DNA from: Roseibacillus sp.
Lineage (GTDB): Bacteria; Verrucomicrobiota; Verrucomicrobiia; Verrucomicrobiales; Akkermansiaceae
NCBI GenBank assembly: GCA_002715825.1
Contig: PBAI01000038.1
Location: 29,142-65,371 of the forward strand
DNA: 36,230 nucleotides
Reading direction: 5' to 3'
Both the position numbers and the translations under genes were made by a program. Below the pieces are notes generated by a model, which made no database searches, had not been told where the DNA came from, and saw only the letters and a program-made list of their open reading frames with translations. Positions 8,517-17,100 of the stretch are shown here, piece by piece; positions within the stretch are counted from its first letter, which is position 1; every line of letters starts with the position of its first letter.

Positions 8517-11500
8517 ATGATCAAGTGGATTCTCCAGAAAATCGTCGGATCGAAACACCAGCGCGAACTCAAGCGCATGCGGCCGATGGTAGCCCGAATA
8601 AACCGGATCGAGGAATCTCTGCAGAGCGAGTCCAGAGAGGCGATCCTCAATAAGGTTGAAGGATGGCAGAAGCATTTGCGACGGTATCTGCCCCTCGAAA
8701 CTGCCACCAAGCGTCAGATTGAACAGTTAGACGCCGATCAGCTTTCCGAAATGGCCACCTCCGTGGGGGAGCGCATGCAATCTCTCAGAGATGAGTTTCC
8801 AAGTCTACCAGAGCGCGTAACCCCTGATCCTGAATCCATCGAGAATGCCAAGGAGTCATTCCGCAGCATTGAGGATCGGTTTCCTGAACTCAGGAGGAAA
8901 TATCTCGAGGAAATTCTTCCGGAGGCTTTTGCGGTGGTGAAAAATGCGGCGCGGCGACTTGTAGGAGAGACTGTTGACGTCTGTGACCAACCTCTTGCCT
9001 GGGACATGGTGCATTTCGACGTTCAGCTCGTTGGAGGAATCGCCCTCCATCGCAAGATGATAGCGGAAATGCAAACCGGAGAAGGAAAGACTCTGGTGGC
9101 AACACTCCCGGTATTTCTGAACGCTCTTACCGGACTGGGAGTTCACGTGGTGACCGTGAATGACTATTTGGCACGAAGAGACTCTGAATGGATGGGTGCT
9201 GTCTTCAAATATTTGGGTCTTACTGTGGGCTGTATCCAGAATCAGCAGGCTCCCCCAATCCGAAGAGAGCAGTATTGCTGTGACATCACGTATGGAACCA
9301 ACTCAGAATTTGGTTTTGACTACCTTCGTGATAACGGAATGGCGTCTTCATGCGATGAACAGGTTCAGCGTTCCCACTACTTCGCAATCATTGATGAGGT
9401 CGATTCTATTCTTATTGATGAGGCCCGGACTCCCCTCATTATTTCCGGCCCATCGGTCATGAACTCGTCGACCGAGCAGTATGTTCGGCACAAGGCACTC
9501 GTGGAGCAACTCGTTAAGAAACAGAATCTTCTGTGCAACGAACTGGCTGCTGAAGCTAAGAAACATCTGGAAAACGGGGATGAAGAAGAGGCCGGACGAT
9601 GCCTCTTCAAGATTAAACTGGGACAACCTCGTAACCGCCAGCTCATGCGGTCGATGGAAGACCCCGACCTTCGCCGTCTCGTCCAAAAAAGTGAGTTGTC
9701 GCTTTATCAGGACACTCAGAAAAAAGAGCTTTTTGCCATTAAGGAAGAGCTCTATTTCACCATCGACGAGAAAGGGCACGACGCCGACTTGATGGAGATG
9801 GGGCGCGAGTTCCTCTCGCCGGGTGACCCGGAAGCTTTTGTCCTCCCCGACCTTGTGGAAGCCTTTGCCGAGATCGATGCTAATCCGGAGTTGGACGAGA
9901 AAACGGCACTGGAGGCCAAGGAACAAGTTGAAGCAAGTTTGGATCGCCGGGGTGAAAAAATGCACTCAATCTCACAGCTTCTCAAGGCCTACTGTCTTTT
10001 TGAGCGGGATGTTGAATACGTCGTGCAGGAAAACAAGGTGATCATTGTCGACGAGAATACCGGACGTGAAATGCCGGGCCGCAGATGGTCCGACGGCCTG
10101 CATCAGGCGGTAGAAGCCAAGGAGGGAGTTGAAATTGAGCGTGAGACGCAGACCTATGCTACAATTACGATTCAGAATTACTTCCGTCTCTATGAAAAAC
10201 TGGCGGGAATGACCGGAACTGCTGAAACGGAAGCTGCGGAATTTTCTGATATTTACAATCTCGACGTTCTCCCGATCCCACCTAACGAGCCCAATCAGCG
10301 GGAAGACCGGAACGACCAGGTCTTCAAAACCCGGAGAGAAAAATATAACGCCGTAATTACCGCCATCCAGGAGTGCCATCAGAAGGGCCAGCCTGTCCTT
10401 GTGGGAACGGCTTCGGTAGACGCCTCGGAAACTCTCTCCCGGATGCTCAAGCGCGCTAAGATCCCCCACTCCGTTCTCAACGCGAAATACCACCGCCAGG
10501 AAGCGGAGATTGTCACCAGTGCCGGGCAGAGAGGTGCAGTCACCGTGTCAACAAATATGGCTGGTCGCGGCACCGACATTAAGCTTTCTGAAGGCGTCTC
10601 TGAGCTTGGTGGGCTTATGGTGGTCGGAACGGAAAGACACGAATCCCGAAGGATTGACCGCCAGCTACGGGGACGTTGTGCCCGTCAGGGAGATCCGGGT
10701 GCATCTCAGTTCTTCATCTCCTTCGAAGATGACTTGATGCGTAACTTCGCGGCAGCTGACCGAATGACCAACATGATGGATCGCTTCGGCATGAAAGATG
10801 GCGAAGCCCTCGAGCATCGGTGGCTCAACAGGTCCGTTGAAACCGCTCAGAGAAGAGTAGAGCAACTTCATTATCGACGGCGGAAATACGTTCTCGACTT
10901 CGATGATGTCATGAATAGCCAGCGTGCCGCTGTATACGGCTACAGAAATGAGGCTCTTACCTCTGAAGACCCCCGTGAAATGATCTATGAGATCATAGAC
11001 AAGGTTATTCCTGCAAGATTGGAAGGCTACCTTGAACAAGAAGAAGGTGATAATGCTGACTTCAGCGAATTGATCAGCTGGGTGAATACGACATTCCCAA
11101 TCCAATGGGAACAATCACCATCTACGATAATGAGTATGGGGGGTGATGAAATCAGCACCGTCATCATAAGTAAGGTTAAAGCTGCCTATGAGCTTAAGGT
11201 TCAGGTTGAAGACCCCGCCCTTCTCGATCAGTTGGAAAGGCACATCGTCATGGTGTCCATCGACAAACTCTGGCAGGAGCACCTCTACAATATGGACGCC
11301 CTTCGTGAGGGTGTGGGCTTGAGAGCACAAGGGCAGAAAGATCCTCTCGTTGAGTATAAAAATGAGGCCTATAATCTTTTTGTAACTCTCTGGGACCGAA
11401 TCGAGGAAGAGGTCCTCGCCAATCTTTTCCGAAGTACGACCAACCTTGAGAAGTTTGAGCAGTTTCTGCACAATCTTCCTCTTGAGTTGAATGACGGAGA

Positions 11501-11684
11501 CTCCGCAAACGCCGGCGGAATTCCCAGTCCAGGGGGTGCGCAGGCCGCCGGGGGTGCACGAGGGGAGGGTCAGTTGAAACTGAATATTCCAAAGAGGCGA
11601 CCTAGTATAAAGGTTGGCCGCAATGAACCTTGTCCCTGTGGATCTGGCAAAAAATACAAAGCGTGCTGCGGCCGCCAGGGATAG
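8517..11684 (+). CDS. secA: Preprotein translocase ATPase SecA
   Basis: A 1055-residue SecA, the motor that drives unfolded preproteins through SecYEG. Visible are Walker A (MQTGEGKT, about residue 185), the [19 protein letters not shown] stretch (Walker B), the second nucleotide-binding-fold segments ([26 protein letters not shown]) and the C-terminal zinc/SecB-binding tail [14 protein letters not shown]. It is about 150 residues longer than E. coli SecA. Much of the excess is a charged, helix-rich insertion at about residues 325-400, before the FTIDEKG segment, with a further expansion near 425-485. Insertions of this kind are known from Bacteroidetes/Chlorobi-type SecA. The ATG at 8517 gives the normal N-terminus; no Shine-Dalgarno is present. 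The 267 nt upstream contain no gene and no convincing promoter. Confidence 0.97.
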   Translation: MIKWILQKIVGSKHQRELKRMRPMVARINRIEESLQSESREAILNKVEGWQKHLRRYLPLETATKRQIEQLDADQLSEMATSVGERMQSLRDEFPSLPERVTPDPESIENAKESFRSIEDRFPELRRKYLEEILPEAFAVVKNAARRLVGETVDVCDQPLAWDMVHFDVQLVGGIALHRKMIAEMQTGEGKTLVATLPVFLNALTGLGVHVVTVNDYLARRDSEWMGAVFKYLGLTVGCIQNQQAPPIRREQYCCDITYGTNSEFGFDYLRDNGMASSCDEQVQRSHYFAIIDEVDSILIDEARTPLIISGPSVMNSSTEQYVRHKALVEQLVKKQNLLCNELAAEAKKHLENGDEEEAGRCLFKIKLGQPRNRQLMRSMEDPDLRRLVQKSELSLYQDTQKKELFAIKEELYFTIDEKGHDADLMEMGREFLSPGDPEAFVLPDLVEAFAEIDANPELDEKTALEAKEQVEASLDRRGEKMHSISQLLKAYCLFERDVEYVVQENKVIIVDENTGREMPGRRWSDGLHQAVEAKEGVEIERETQTYATITIQNYFRLYEKLAGMTGTAETEAAEFSDIYNLDVLPIPPNEPNQREDRNDQVFKTRREKYNAVITAIQECHQKGQPVLVGTASVDASETLSRMLKRAKIPHSVLNAKYHRQEAEIVTSAGQRGAVTVSTNMAGRGTDIKLSEGVSELGGLMVVGTERHESRRIDRQLRGRCARQGDPGASQFFISFEDDLMRNFAAADRMTNMMDRFGMKDGEALEHRWLNRSVETAQRRVEQLHYRRRKYVLDFDDVMNSQRAAVYGYRNEALTSEDPREMIYEIIDKVIPARLEGYLEQEEGDNADFSELISWVNTTFPIQWEQSPSTIMSMGGDEISTVIISKVKAAYELKVQVEDPALLDQLERHIVMVSIDKLWQEHLYNMDALREGVGLRAQGQKDPLVEYKNEAYNLFVTLWDRIEEEVLANLFRSTTNLEKFEQFLHNLPLELNDGDSANAGGIPSPGGAQAAGGARGEGQLKLNIPKRRPSIKVGRNEPCPCGSGKKYKACCGRQG

Positions 11685-11752
11685 TCTGGCGTATGTGAGA
11701 CGGAACTCGCTGAATTCGCCCGAATTGGGCCATTTTAGGTATAAATCTCGGC

Positions 11753-11781
11753 TTGACGCTCCGGGGAGGTGTCCCTAGGCT
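11753..11781 (+). promoter_or_regulatory. Putative rpsU promoter
   Basis: TTGACG (11753-11758), a 17 nt spacer and TAGGCT (11776-11781) lie 38 nt upstream of the rpsU ATG. The -35 matches the sigma-70 consensus at five of six positions. The predicted leader is about 31 nt and has no Shine-Dalgarno. Confidence 0.5.
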
Positions 11782-11819
11782 CCGCGCCCCCAATCAGTGG
11801 GAAAACTCTGTAAAACTCC

Positions 11820-12098
11820 ATGGCGAACAGTCACGACCGCGGCATTGATGTAAAAAAGGGAGAATCCGTAGATCGGGCTCTCAAGCGGCTAAAGACAAAG
11901 CTCGATACCGAAGGTATCATCGAGGAAATGCGTCGCCGGAGAGCTTTTGAGACTCCTACCCAGAGAAAGGTCCGGAAAGCACGCAGTGCAGTGAAGCGCA
12001 ATCGCGTGAGGTGGCGCTACATCTCCGAATCTGCGGAGAAGAAAATTGAAGAGCGTAAAGCTGCCGCCGCCGATTCAGTTCAGGAAAATCCCGCCTGA
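11820..12098 (+). CDS. rpsU: 30S ribosomal protein S21
   Basis: A 92-residue S21, a small-subunit protein located near the mRNA exit/anti-Shine-Dalgarno region. The family core is plain: ESVDRALKRLKTKL, then MRRRRAFETPTQRKVRK, with many basic residues. An extra C-terminal tail of about 25 residues (EERKAAAADSVQENPA) goes beyond the usual 60-70 residues. S21 in Bacteroidetes has been linked to sequestering the anti-Shine-Dalgarno sequence, which is of interest because few genes here have a Shine-Dalgarno; that link is inference for this organism. It has its own putative promoter and converges on fabF with a 59 nt gap. Confidence 0.93.
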   Translation: MANSHDRGIDVKKGESVDRALKRLKTKLDTEGIIEEMRRRRAFETPTQRKVRKARSAVKRNRVRWRYISESAEKKIEERKAAAADSVQENPA

Positions 12099-12157
12099 GG
12101 ATCTTGTCGGTTTTCACCGATGGGTCGCAGGGGCTTCAGCACCGTCTCAGGGTCTGA

Positions 12158-13408
12158 CTATCCCTCAAAGGATTTCACGATGAGCGTTGCATTGTGACCG
12201 CCAAACCCAAACCCATTGCTTGCAGCCACTCGCACCTTCGCCTCGCGCGCTTCGTTGGGCACGAAATCCAGGTCGCATTCAGGATCTTGATTCTCAAGAT
12301 TAATTGTCGGCGGAAGAACTCCTTCTTTAACTGCCATTATACAGGCCGCAAGTTCCACAGCTCCTGCTGCCCCAAGCAAGTGGCCTGTCATTGATTTTGT
12401 CGAGCTTACCGCCAATCCATTCGTAGCATGATCACCGCATGCTACCTTGATTGCTCTGGTCTCTGCAATATCGCCGAGAGGCGTAGAAGTCCCGTGAGCA
12501 TTCAGATAATCGATTTCATCCGGATTGACCCGCGCATGCTTCATCGCCATCTGCATTGCGCGAGCAGGACCACTCCCATCCGGCGAAGGAGCACTAAGGT
12601 GGTGGGCATCTGCGCTTACTCCATAGCCCGCAAGTTCAGCATAAATCTTTGCTCCACGTTTCTTTGCATGCTCAAGCTCTTCGAGCATCACTACTCCCGC
12701 TCCTTCTCCCATCACGAAGCCATCACGATCGACGTCAAACGGTCGAGAGGCACGTTCAGGCTCGTCATTACGGCAACTTAGCGCCCGCATATTGCTGAAA
12801 CCAGCCAGACCCATATCTCTAATAGAGGCTTCTGCTCCGCCTGCCAGAATAGCCTCGGCGTCGCCGAATTTTATAATGCGCCAAGCTTCACCAACAGAGT
12901 TGTTAGCGGTCGCGCAGGCTGTCACGATTGCCATATTTGGGCCTCCAAAACCATACTCCATGGAGATCATCCCTGTCGCTATATTTGCGATCATCATCGG
13001 AATCACAAAAGGACTGACCCTTGGCGCTCCTTTTTCCGCGTACACCGTATGCTGTTCCACGAGCGTGTGAAGACCACCGATACCGCTTCCCACCATGACA
13101 CCGATCCGGGTCTTATCTACTGACTCAGGATCCATACCGCTGTCATCCATGGCCATTCGGGCAGCGGGAAGGGCAAACTGAGTGTAACGGTCCGATCTTC
13201 TCGCATCCTTAGGATTCGTGTAAAACGGCTTGGGATCAAAACCCCTGACCTCTCCTGCGATCTGGCATGGGAACTCTGAGGCATCACATTGTTCGATTCG
13301 GGTGATCCCCGAGCGCCCCTCCTTGAGACTTTTCCATGTCGTATCAAGATCATGTCCAAGCGGACTGATCGCACCGATGCCGGTTACTACAACTCTGCGT
13401 TCAGACAT
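12158..13408 (-). CDS. fabF: 3-oxoacyl-[acyl-carrier-protein] synthase II (KAS II)
   Basis: A 416-residue thiolase-fold condensing enzyme that elongates acyl-ACP with malonyl-ACP in type II fatty acid synthesis. The Cys-His-His triad is visible: Cys in VTACATANNS (about residue 164), His in NAHGTSTPLGD (about 304), and His in STKSMTGHLLGAAG (about 339). Length and the SNGFGFGGHN C-terminal motif are typical of FabF. The ATG at 13408 begins MSERRVVVTGIG, the standard start. An acpP gene, often adjacent, is not found here. It lies 70 nt downstream of the small zinc-ribbon gene on the same strand and may be read through from the ExbB/ExbD module promoter. Confidence 0.95.
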   Translation of the reverse strand: MSERRVVVTGIGAISPLGHDLDTTWKSLKEGRSGITRIEQCDASEFPCQIAGEVRGFDPKPFYTNPKDARRSDRYTQFALPAARMAMDDSGMDPESVDKTRIGVMVGSGIGGLHTLVEQHTVYAEKGAPRVSPFVIPMMIANIATGMISMEYGFGGPNMAIVTACATANNSVGEAWRIIKFGDAEAILAGGAEASIRDMGLAGFSNMRALSCRNDEPERASRPFDVDRDGFVMGEGAGVVMLEELEHAKKRGAKIYAELAGYGVSADAHHLSAPSPDGSGPARAMQMAMKHARVNPDEIDYLNAHGTSTPLGDIAETRAIKVACGDHATNGLAVSSTKSMTGHLLGAAGAVELAACIMAVKEGVLPPTINLENQDPECDLDFVPNEAREAKVRVAASNGFGFGGHNATLIVKSFEG

Positions 13409-13478
13409 AAGAATTCTTTTCCCTGACTAGGGACTCCATCCCTAAACGTCTGATGGCTCTTGCGCAAGCCTCATCCCA

Positions 13479-13727
13479 TCATCCCAACCGCCGGTCAGGC
13501 CCTGTAAGATTCGAGCTCGCACATTCCGGACATTTCTGCAAATCGCTCGAGCCTGCTCCATCCCGGCGGTAAGAGTGCCCACATACACGGCAATGCAAAC
13601 TATTCTGCTCCAGCTCTCTCTCACACCTTCTCTCACGAATACTTCCCGCGAGCATGAGAATGCCTGCCGAAACCATTGCGACAATTAGAACTAAAGAAAA
13701 AAACTGTGAAAGCTCGATCTCAAACAT
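13479..13727 (-). CDS. Small membrane protein with a zinc ribbon, unknown function
   Basis: An 82-residue protein I do not recognise by name. One transmembrane helix covers about residues 9-29 (SLVLIVAMVSAGILMLAG region), followed by a basic segment and a four-cysteine zinc ribbon: CRVC at 46-49 and CPEC at 66-69, with a 16-residue knuckle between. The ATG at 13727 starts just before the helix; the same frame is open further upstream, but that part overlaps the preceding gene and looks unlike a protein N-terminus. The gap to the upstream TonB-like gene is 8 nt, so it is probably the fourth gene of that operon. The positive-inside rule suggests the ribbon is cytoplasmic. Function unknown; a role in assembly or regulation of the ExbBD-like complex is only a guess. 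Confidence 0.7.
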   Translation of the reverse strand: MFEIELSQFFSLVLIVAMVSAGILMLAGSIRERRCERELEQNSLHCRVCGHSYRRDGAGSSDLQKCPECASSNLTGPDRRLG

Positions 13728-13735
13728 CTTCCAGA

Positions 13736-14557
13736 TTAGCGCGCTTCGACCGTGAAACCTTCCACCCGAATTCTCACACGGCCCCACGCAAGCTCTTCCT
13801 CCCCTGGCACCAGACGCTGCAAACGAAGCCACCGTCCTAGCAATCCATCCAGATCCTGATCATCGGGATCCAGAGATTGACACGTTTGAATCTGCCCCTT
13901 TTCGTCCACGCTGATTATAAACCTCCTATCCAACCCAAGAAGATCTCGAATCCGTAAATTGGCCTCTTCCTCAAGCGTGTTCCCAAGAAGAGCCTCCAGT
14001 GGCCACTCACCGCTGGAGTGGTCCCAACGCTTCCCCAGCTGGCCCTCAACCTGCATATAAACCCGTCCATCGACCTGTGCCGTAGCTTGATCCGCAGTCG
14101 ACGTTGCCGTCTCTCCGGGAAGGTTGCGCTCAAGCGGATTAATAATGGTCGGTAACTGGACCTGCACTGGGAGAGATTCAGAGGGATAAAGAAGGGCCTC
14201 AAACCGTGCTTCCTGCTGGAGGATTTCTCCAAAGGAAGAAACTCGCCTCTCCAATTCGTTATCGACTCTGGGTTCCCATCGCTCCAAATCCGGTGCCTTG
14301 CCATGAGCCCAGGACAGCCATCGGCGGGAGGCCTCACTTCCGGGCGTCAAAACAGTTAAGCTCCCTGCCTCTCTAAATCCCCGACCACCTTCCGCCCCTT
14401 CTACGTTTATCAAAAACGCAAAAGCCCCAAACAGAACCAACCCAAGAAAAACTGCAAACAGGGTTCTTACAAAAGAATTGTCTTCTTGACGCCAGCTGAA
14501 GAGCAAGCCCGCTTTCCTATCCTCAACAATAAGCCGAGTCTTAGTCCACCATCTCAT
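13736..14557 (-). CDS. Membrane-anchored TonB-like protein of an ExbBD module
   Basis: A 273-residue protein with a cytoplasmic N-terminus of about 29 residues, one transmembrane helix (about 30-51, FAVFLGLVLFGAFAFLI) and a large periplasmic part. The last 75 residues have the pattern of a TonB C-terminal fold: a strand (RFIISVDEKGQI), a helix (LDGLLGRWLRLQRLVPG) and a closing strand (GRVRIRVEGF). This assignment is by pattern and is tentative. Its start overlaps the end of the ExbD-like gene by 4 nt (ATGA), so the two are probably translationally coupled. By position it would be the energy transducer of the ExbB/ExbD pair, although the Pro-rich spacer of classical TonB is missing. Confidence 0.6.
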   Translation of the reverse strand: MRWWTKTRLIVEDRKAGLLFSWRQEDNSFVRTLFAVFLGLVLFGAFAFLINVEGAEGGRGFREAGSLTVLTPGSEASRRWLSWAHGKAPDLERWEPRVDNELERRVSSFGEILQQEARFEALLYPSESLPVQVQLPTIINPLERNLPGETATSTADQATAQVDGRVYMQVEGQLGKRWDHSSGEWPLEALLGNTLEEEANLRIRDLLGLDRRFIISVDEKGQIQTCQSLDPDDQDLDGLLGRWLRLQRLVPGEEELAWGRVRIRVEGFTVEAR

Positions 14558-15030
14558 TCGTTCGAAAGCCTTTTCTCCTCCGGAAGAGTCTCTCCCAATC
14601 CACCAAACCCCGTATTTTCCATTTCAAATCGCCCGCCTAATATCACATCAAGACCCACCTCATCCGCAATTATTTCCAGCTCACTGATAAGTCCAAACTT
14701 CATGTTCTGATCGAGCACGGCAACCAGAACCTCAATCCCCCTCTCCTCCTTGAGTCGCATGAGCTCATCAGCAAGATTCTCAAATTGAATTTTTTTTCTT
14801 CCAAGATGAAATTTCGGTGGAGACCCCGCTCGGCCAAAAAGGCTCACTCTTTTCTCAGGCACGATGGTGTCCATCCGCGAGCTGAACTTCATCTTGTTCA
14901 AGGGAACCCCAGCTTGCTCAGCCACTGCGGGAACCAGCGCGAAAAAAATCAGAAGAACTGCAATGATATCCAGAACCGCCAATAGATAAAGGACCGAAGG
15001 CCTTTCTGGAAGCGTCAATTGAGCTTTCAC
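14554..15030 (-). CDS. ExbD/TolR-like biopolymer transport protein (module 1)
   Basis: A 158-residue single-pass membrane protein. The transmembrane helix (about 14-36, VLYLLAVLDIIAVLLIFFAL) carries the intramembrane Asp (D21) that in ExbD/TolR conducts protons. The periplasmic portion contains the usual strand-helix-strand pattern (KKIQFENLADELMRLKEER then IEVLVAVLDQNMKFGLISELEIIADEVGL). It overlaps the upstream ExbB-like gene by 4 nt (15027-15030) and the downstream TonB-like gene by 4 nt. It is divergent from the second ExbD in this window (27024-27503), so it is not a recent duplicate. The protein it energises is unknown. Confidence 0.8.
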   Translation of the reverse strand: MKAQLTLPERPSVLYLLAVLDIIAVLLIFFALVPAVAEQAGVPLNKMKFSSRMDTIVPEKRVSLFGRAGSPPKFHLGRKKIQFENLADELMRLKEERGIEVLVAVLDQNMKFGLISELEIIADEVGLDVILGGRFEMENTGFGGLGETLPEEKRLSNE

Positions 15031-15716
15031 GATTCAACGCTTCTCGACTCCTTTGTTTTGTTCTTCTGGGCCTCGATCTCTTCCCGAAAGGGTAAAATAT
15101 CTATTCCGGATCGTGCATCGACAATGAGGTTCACAACCTCGATTCCTGTCCTCTGTAACCGGTATAAGAGACGCTTCGACTTGCCCAGCATTGTCAGGTA
15201 GAAGACGTAAGACGCTGTCGCGATGCATAACCCTGCTGCAGTTGTTACAAGACTTTGAAAGATGCCACCTGCGAGACTGGCATAGGCTACTTCACCTTCA
15301 GCCTCATTAATTTCAGTAAACGCATCAATTAAGCCCAGAGACGTCCCGAGGAGACCCGCGAGCGGAGCAATAAGGGCGACCCCCAGCAAGGCTCGCAAAT
15401 TTTTCTCAATTCGCGGAACTTCCATACACACCGCCTCATCAGCGATCATGACCAGATCTTTTCGCTCCATGTGATGGCGAATCAGGACGCTATGAGCAAT
15501 TCTTCCTACGGGTCCGCGCAAACGGTTCGCCTGATGAATCGCTTCCGCGAAACCCTTTTGTCGGAGGTGATTCGATATACCCACGAGAAAATCAGCAACG
15601 TTCACCCTGACGCCTTGAAAATAGATAAACCTCTCAATGATGTAGACAACGGCCAGAAAAGCCAAGGCGGCTTGGAGCCAGAGCACCGGTCCACCATACT
15701 GCAAAAGATCCGACAT
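15027..15716 (-). CDS. MotA/TolQ/ExbB family proton channel protein (module 1)
   Basis: A 229-residue protein with the three transmembrane helices of the ExbB/TolQ family: about residues 11-33, a central one in LLGVALIAPLAGLLGTSLGL, and a third in GGIFQSLVTTAAGLCIA. The long cytoplasmic loop lies between the first two. The second and third helices show the family's small-residue, Thr/Gly-rich channel motifs (LLGTSLGLIDAF, LVTTAAGL). I chose the ATG at 15716, giving MSDLLQYGGPVLW, because ExbB-like proteins begin like this and a good promoter lies just upstream. The frame stays open to a GTG at 15815, adding 33 residues that contain that promoter. It is the first gene of the exbB-exbD-tonB-like-zinc-ribbon operon. 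Confidence 0.83.
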   Translation of the reverse strand: MSDLLQYGGPVLWLQAALAFLAVVYIIERFIYFQGVRVNVADFLVGISNHLRQKGFAEAIHQANRLRGPVGRIAHSVLIRHHMERKDLVMIADEAVCMEVPRIEKNLRALLGVALIAPLAGLLGTSLGLIDAFTEINEAEGEVAYASLAGGIFQSLVTTAAGLCIATASYVFYLTMLGKSKRLLYRLQRTGIEVVNLIVDARSGIDILPFREEIEAQKNKTKESRSVES

Positions 15717-15761
15717 CGCATCAGAGTTTACCTCGGACGCCTTTGAATGGCCAGACGTTCC

Positions 15762-15790
15762 GTCATAATCGAGTAATTCTCTGGAAACAA
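15762..15790 (-). promoter_or_regulatory. Putative promoter of the ExbB/ExbD module 1
   Basis: On the minus strand TTGTTT (15785-15790), a 17 nt spacer and TATGAC (15762-15767) precede the chosen ATG at 15716 by 45 nt. It lies inside the longer alternative reading frame and so argues for the shorter protein. Confidence 0.4.
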
Positions 15791-15839
15791 GGCGATCCAT
15801 TGCCCTTGACCCCACCCTAGAGTCGCTTTACCTAGCGAG

Positions 15840-17036
15840 ATGTCATTTGACGAGCTGGGGCTTTCGAGAGAGGTCTTGAAAGCCATTGAAGAGTCTGGAT
15901 ACACTAATCCGACCCCTATTCAGGAGAAAGGGATTCCTCTTGTCCTCGCCGGCCGAGATGTCGTCGGAGCATCACAGACAGGCACTGGAAAAACGGCAGC
16001 TTTCGCCCTTCCGGTGCTAAGTAACTTGAAAGCTATTGGAAAACCTCAATGTCTGGTATTGGAACCAACCCGGGAATTAGCCTACCAAGTTGCGGAATCC
16101 TTCGAGCACTACGGCAAGCATACCGGGTGCCGGGTCGCTCTCCTGCACGGCGGCGTCGGCTACGGCAACCAGGTAGAACAGCTGGAGCGCGGCGCTGACA
16201 TCGTTGTCGCTACTCCAGGGCGGCTTATTGACCTGTTCTACCGAGCAAGCATGCGCTTCGGCGAAATCCAAACGCTGATCCTCGATGAAGTGGACCGGAT
16301 GCTGGACATGGGCTTTTTACCAGACGTCCGAAAAATCGTGAATTTCTGCCCCTGGGATGAGCGACAGACCCTCTTTTTCTCAGCAACGATGCCCCCAGCC
16401 ATTCAGACCTTTGCTGAATGGTGCCTCAAAGATCCCGTTGAGGTGGAAATAGCACGACGTGCGGTCCCCTCCACCGTCACTCATGCGTTTTATCCAGTGG
16501 CAATGAGCCAGCGGGATGAGCTCCTTCTTGCCCTCCTGAACAAAACCGATTTTCACAGTGTGATGATTTTCACTCGCACTCGAAAGGAAGCAGACTCCGT
16601 TGCATCTCTCCTCAGGCAGAAGGGGCTCGACAAGGTAGCTGCAATGCACTCGGACATTAAGCAGACTGATCGCATGAAAGCATTGAAGGGCTTCAAGGAC
16701 GGACTTTACGAAGTCCTTGTCGCCACTGACGTGGCGGCCCGCGGAATTGATATCTCAAATGTCACGCATGTTATCAACTACCGTGTTCCAGAGAACGCAG
16801 AGGATTATGTTCATCGTATCGGAAGAACTGGTCGCGCAGAACAGGAAGGGGACGCATTTACTCTGCTAACGGCAGATGAACTCGACTTTGCAACTTCCGT
16901 AGAGCGCTTCATCGACAAGAAAATCGACCGAAAAAAGCTGGAGGATTTTGAATATGCCTACACTGCTATTCTGGATGACAAGCCCTCCAAGCCCATCCGC
17001 CGTCCCCGTCGTCCCTCGGGACGCCGCCGCAAGTAA
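15840..17036 (+). CDS. DEAD-box RNA helicase (RhlE-like)
   Basis: A 398-residue ATP-dependent RNA helicase. Motifs in order: Q motif (NPTPIQEKGIP), motif I ASQTGTGKT (44-52), PTRELAYQ, TPGRLID, motif II DEVD (about 148), SAT (about 181), ARGIDISNV and HRIGRTGR (about 325). A short basic tail (IRRPRRPSGRRRK) probably adds RNA affinity. The compact core with basic tail is typical of RhlE-type helicases, which act in ribosome assembly or RNA turnover; the specific substrate cannot be told. TTGACC at 15806-15811 with a poor -10 (TACCTA) 17 nt downstream would give a leaderless transcript starting at the ATG; this is weak. The gene is first in a run with ruvC and lipB. Confidence 0.92.
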   Translation: MSFDELGLSREVLKAIEESGYTNPTPIQEKGIPLVLAGRDVVGASQTGTGKTAAFALPVLSNLKAIGKPQCLVLEPTRELAYQVAESFEHYGKHTGCRVALLHGGVGYGNQVEQLERGADIVVATPGRLIDLFYRASMRFGEIQTLILDEVDRMLDMGFLPDVRKIVNFCPWDERQTLFFSATMPPAIQTFAEWCLKDPVEVEIARRAVPSTVTHAFYPVAMSQRDELLLALLNKTDFHSVMIFTRTRKEADSVASLLRQKGLDKVAAMHSDIKQTDRMKALKGFKDGLYEVLVATDVAARGIDISNVTHVINYRVPENAEDYVHRIGRTGRAEQEGDAFTLLTADELDFATSVERFIDKKIDRKKLEDFEYAYTAILDDKPSKPIRRPRRPSGRRRK

Positions 17037-17086
17037 CCGAAAAAGCCTGTATTCCTGTTAGGTTCTGTAATTCTCTTCCTGTCTTC

Positions 17087-17092
17087 AGGGAG
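17087..17092 (+). promoter_or_regulatory. Shine-Dalgarno of ruvC
   Basis: AGGGAG lies 8 nt before the ruvC ATG. It is noted because it is the only well-placed Shine-Dalgarno I found in front of a gene in this window. Confidence 0.5.
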
Positions 17093-17100
17093 TCGTAACC

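Noticed and set aside
11718-11735. Short GCCC-GAATT-GGGC stem followed by CATTTTA after secA
   Set aside because: The stem is only 4 bp and the T-run is weak; insufficient for a terminator call.
12107-12120. TCGGT-TTTC-ACCGA hairpin between rpsU and fabF
   Set aside because: A five-base stem with no T-tract on either strand; probably not an intrinsic terminator.
13442-13684. 80-codon open frame on the minus strand in another frame over the zinc-ribbon gene
   Set aside because: The overlapping frame encodes a clear membrane helix and CxxC pairs; this one has no recognisable features.
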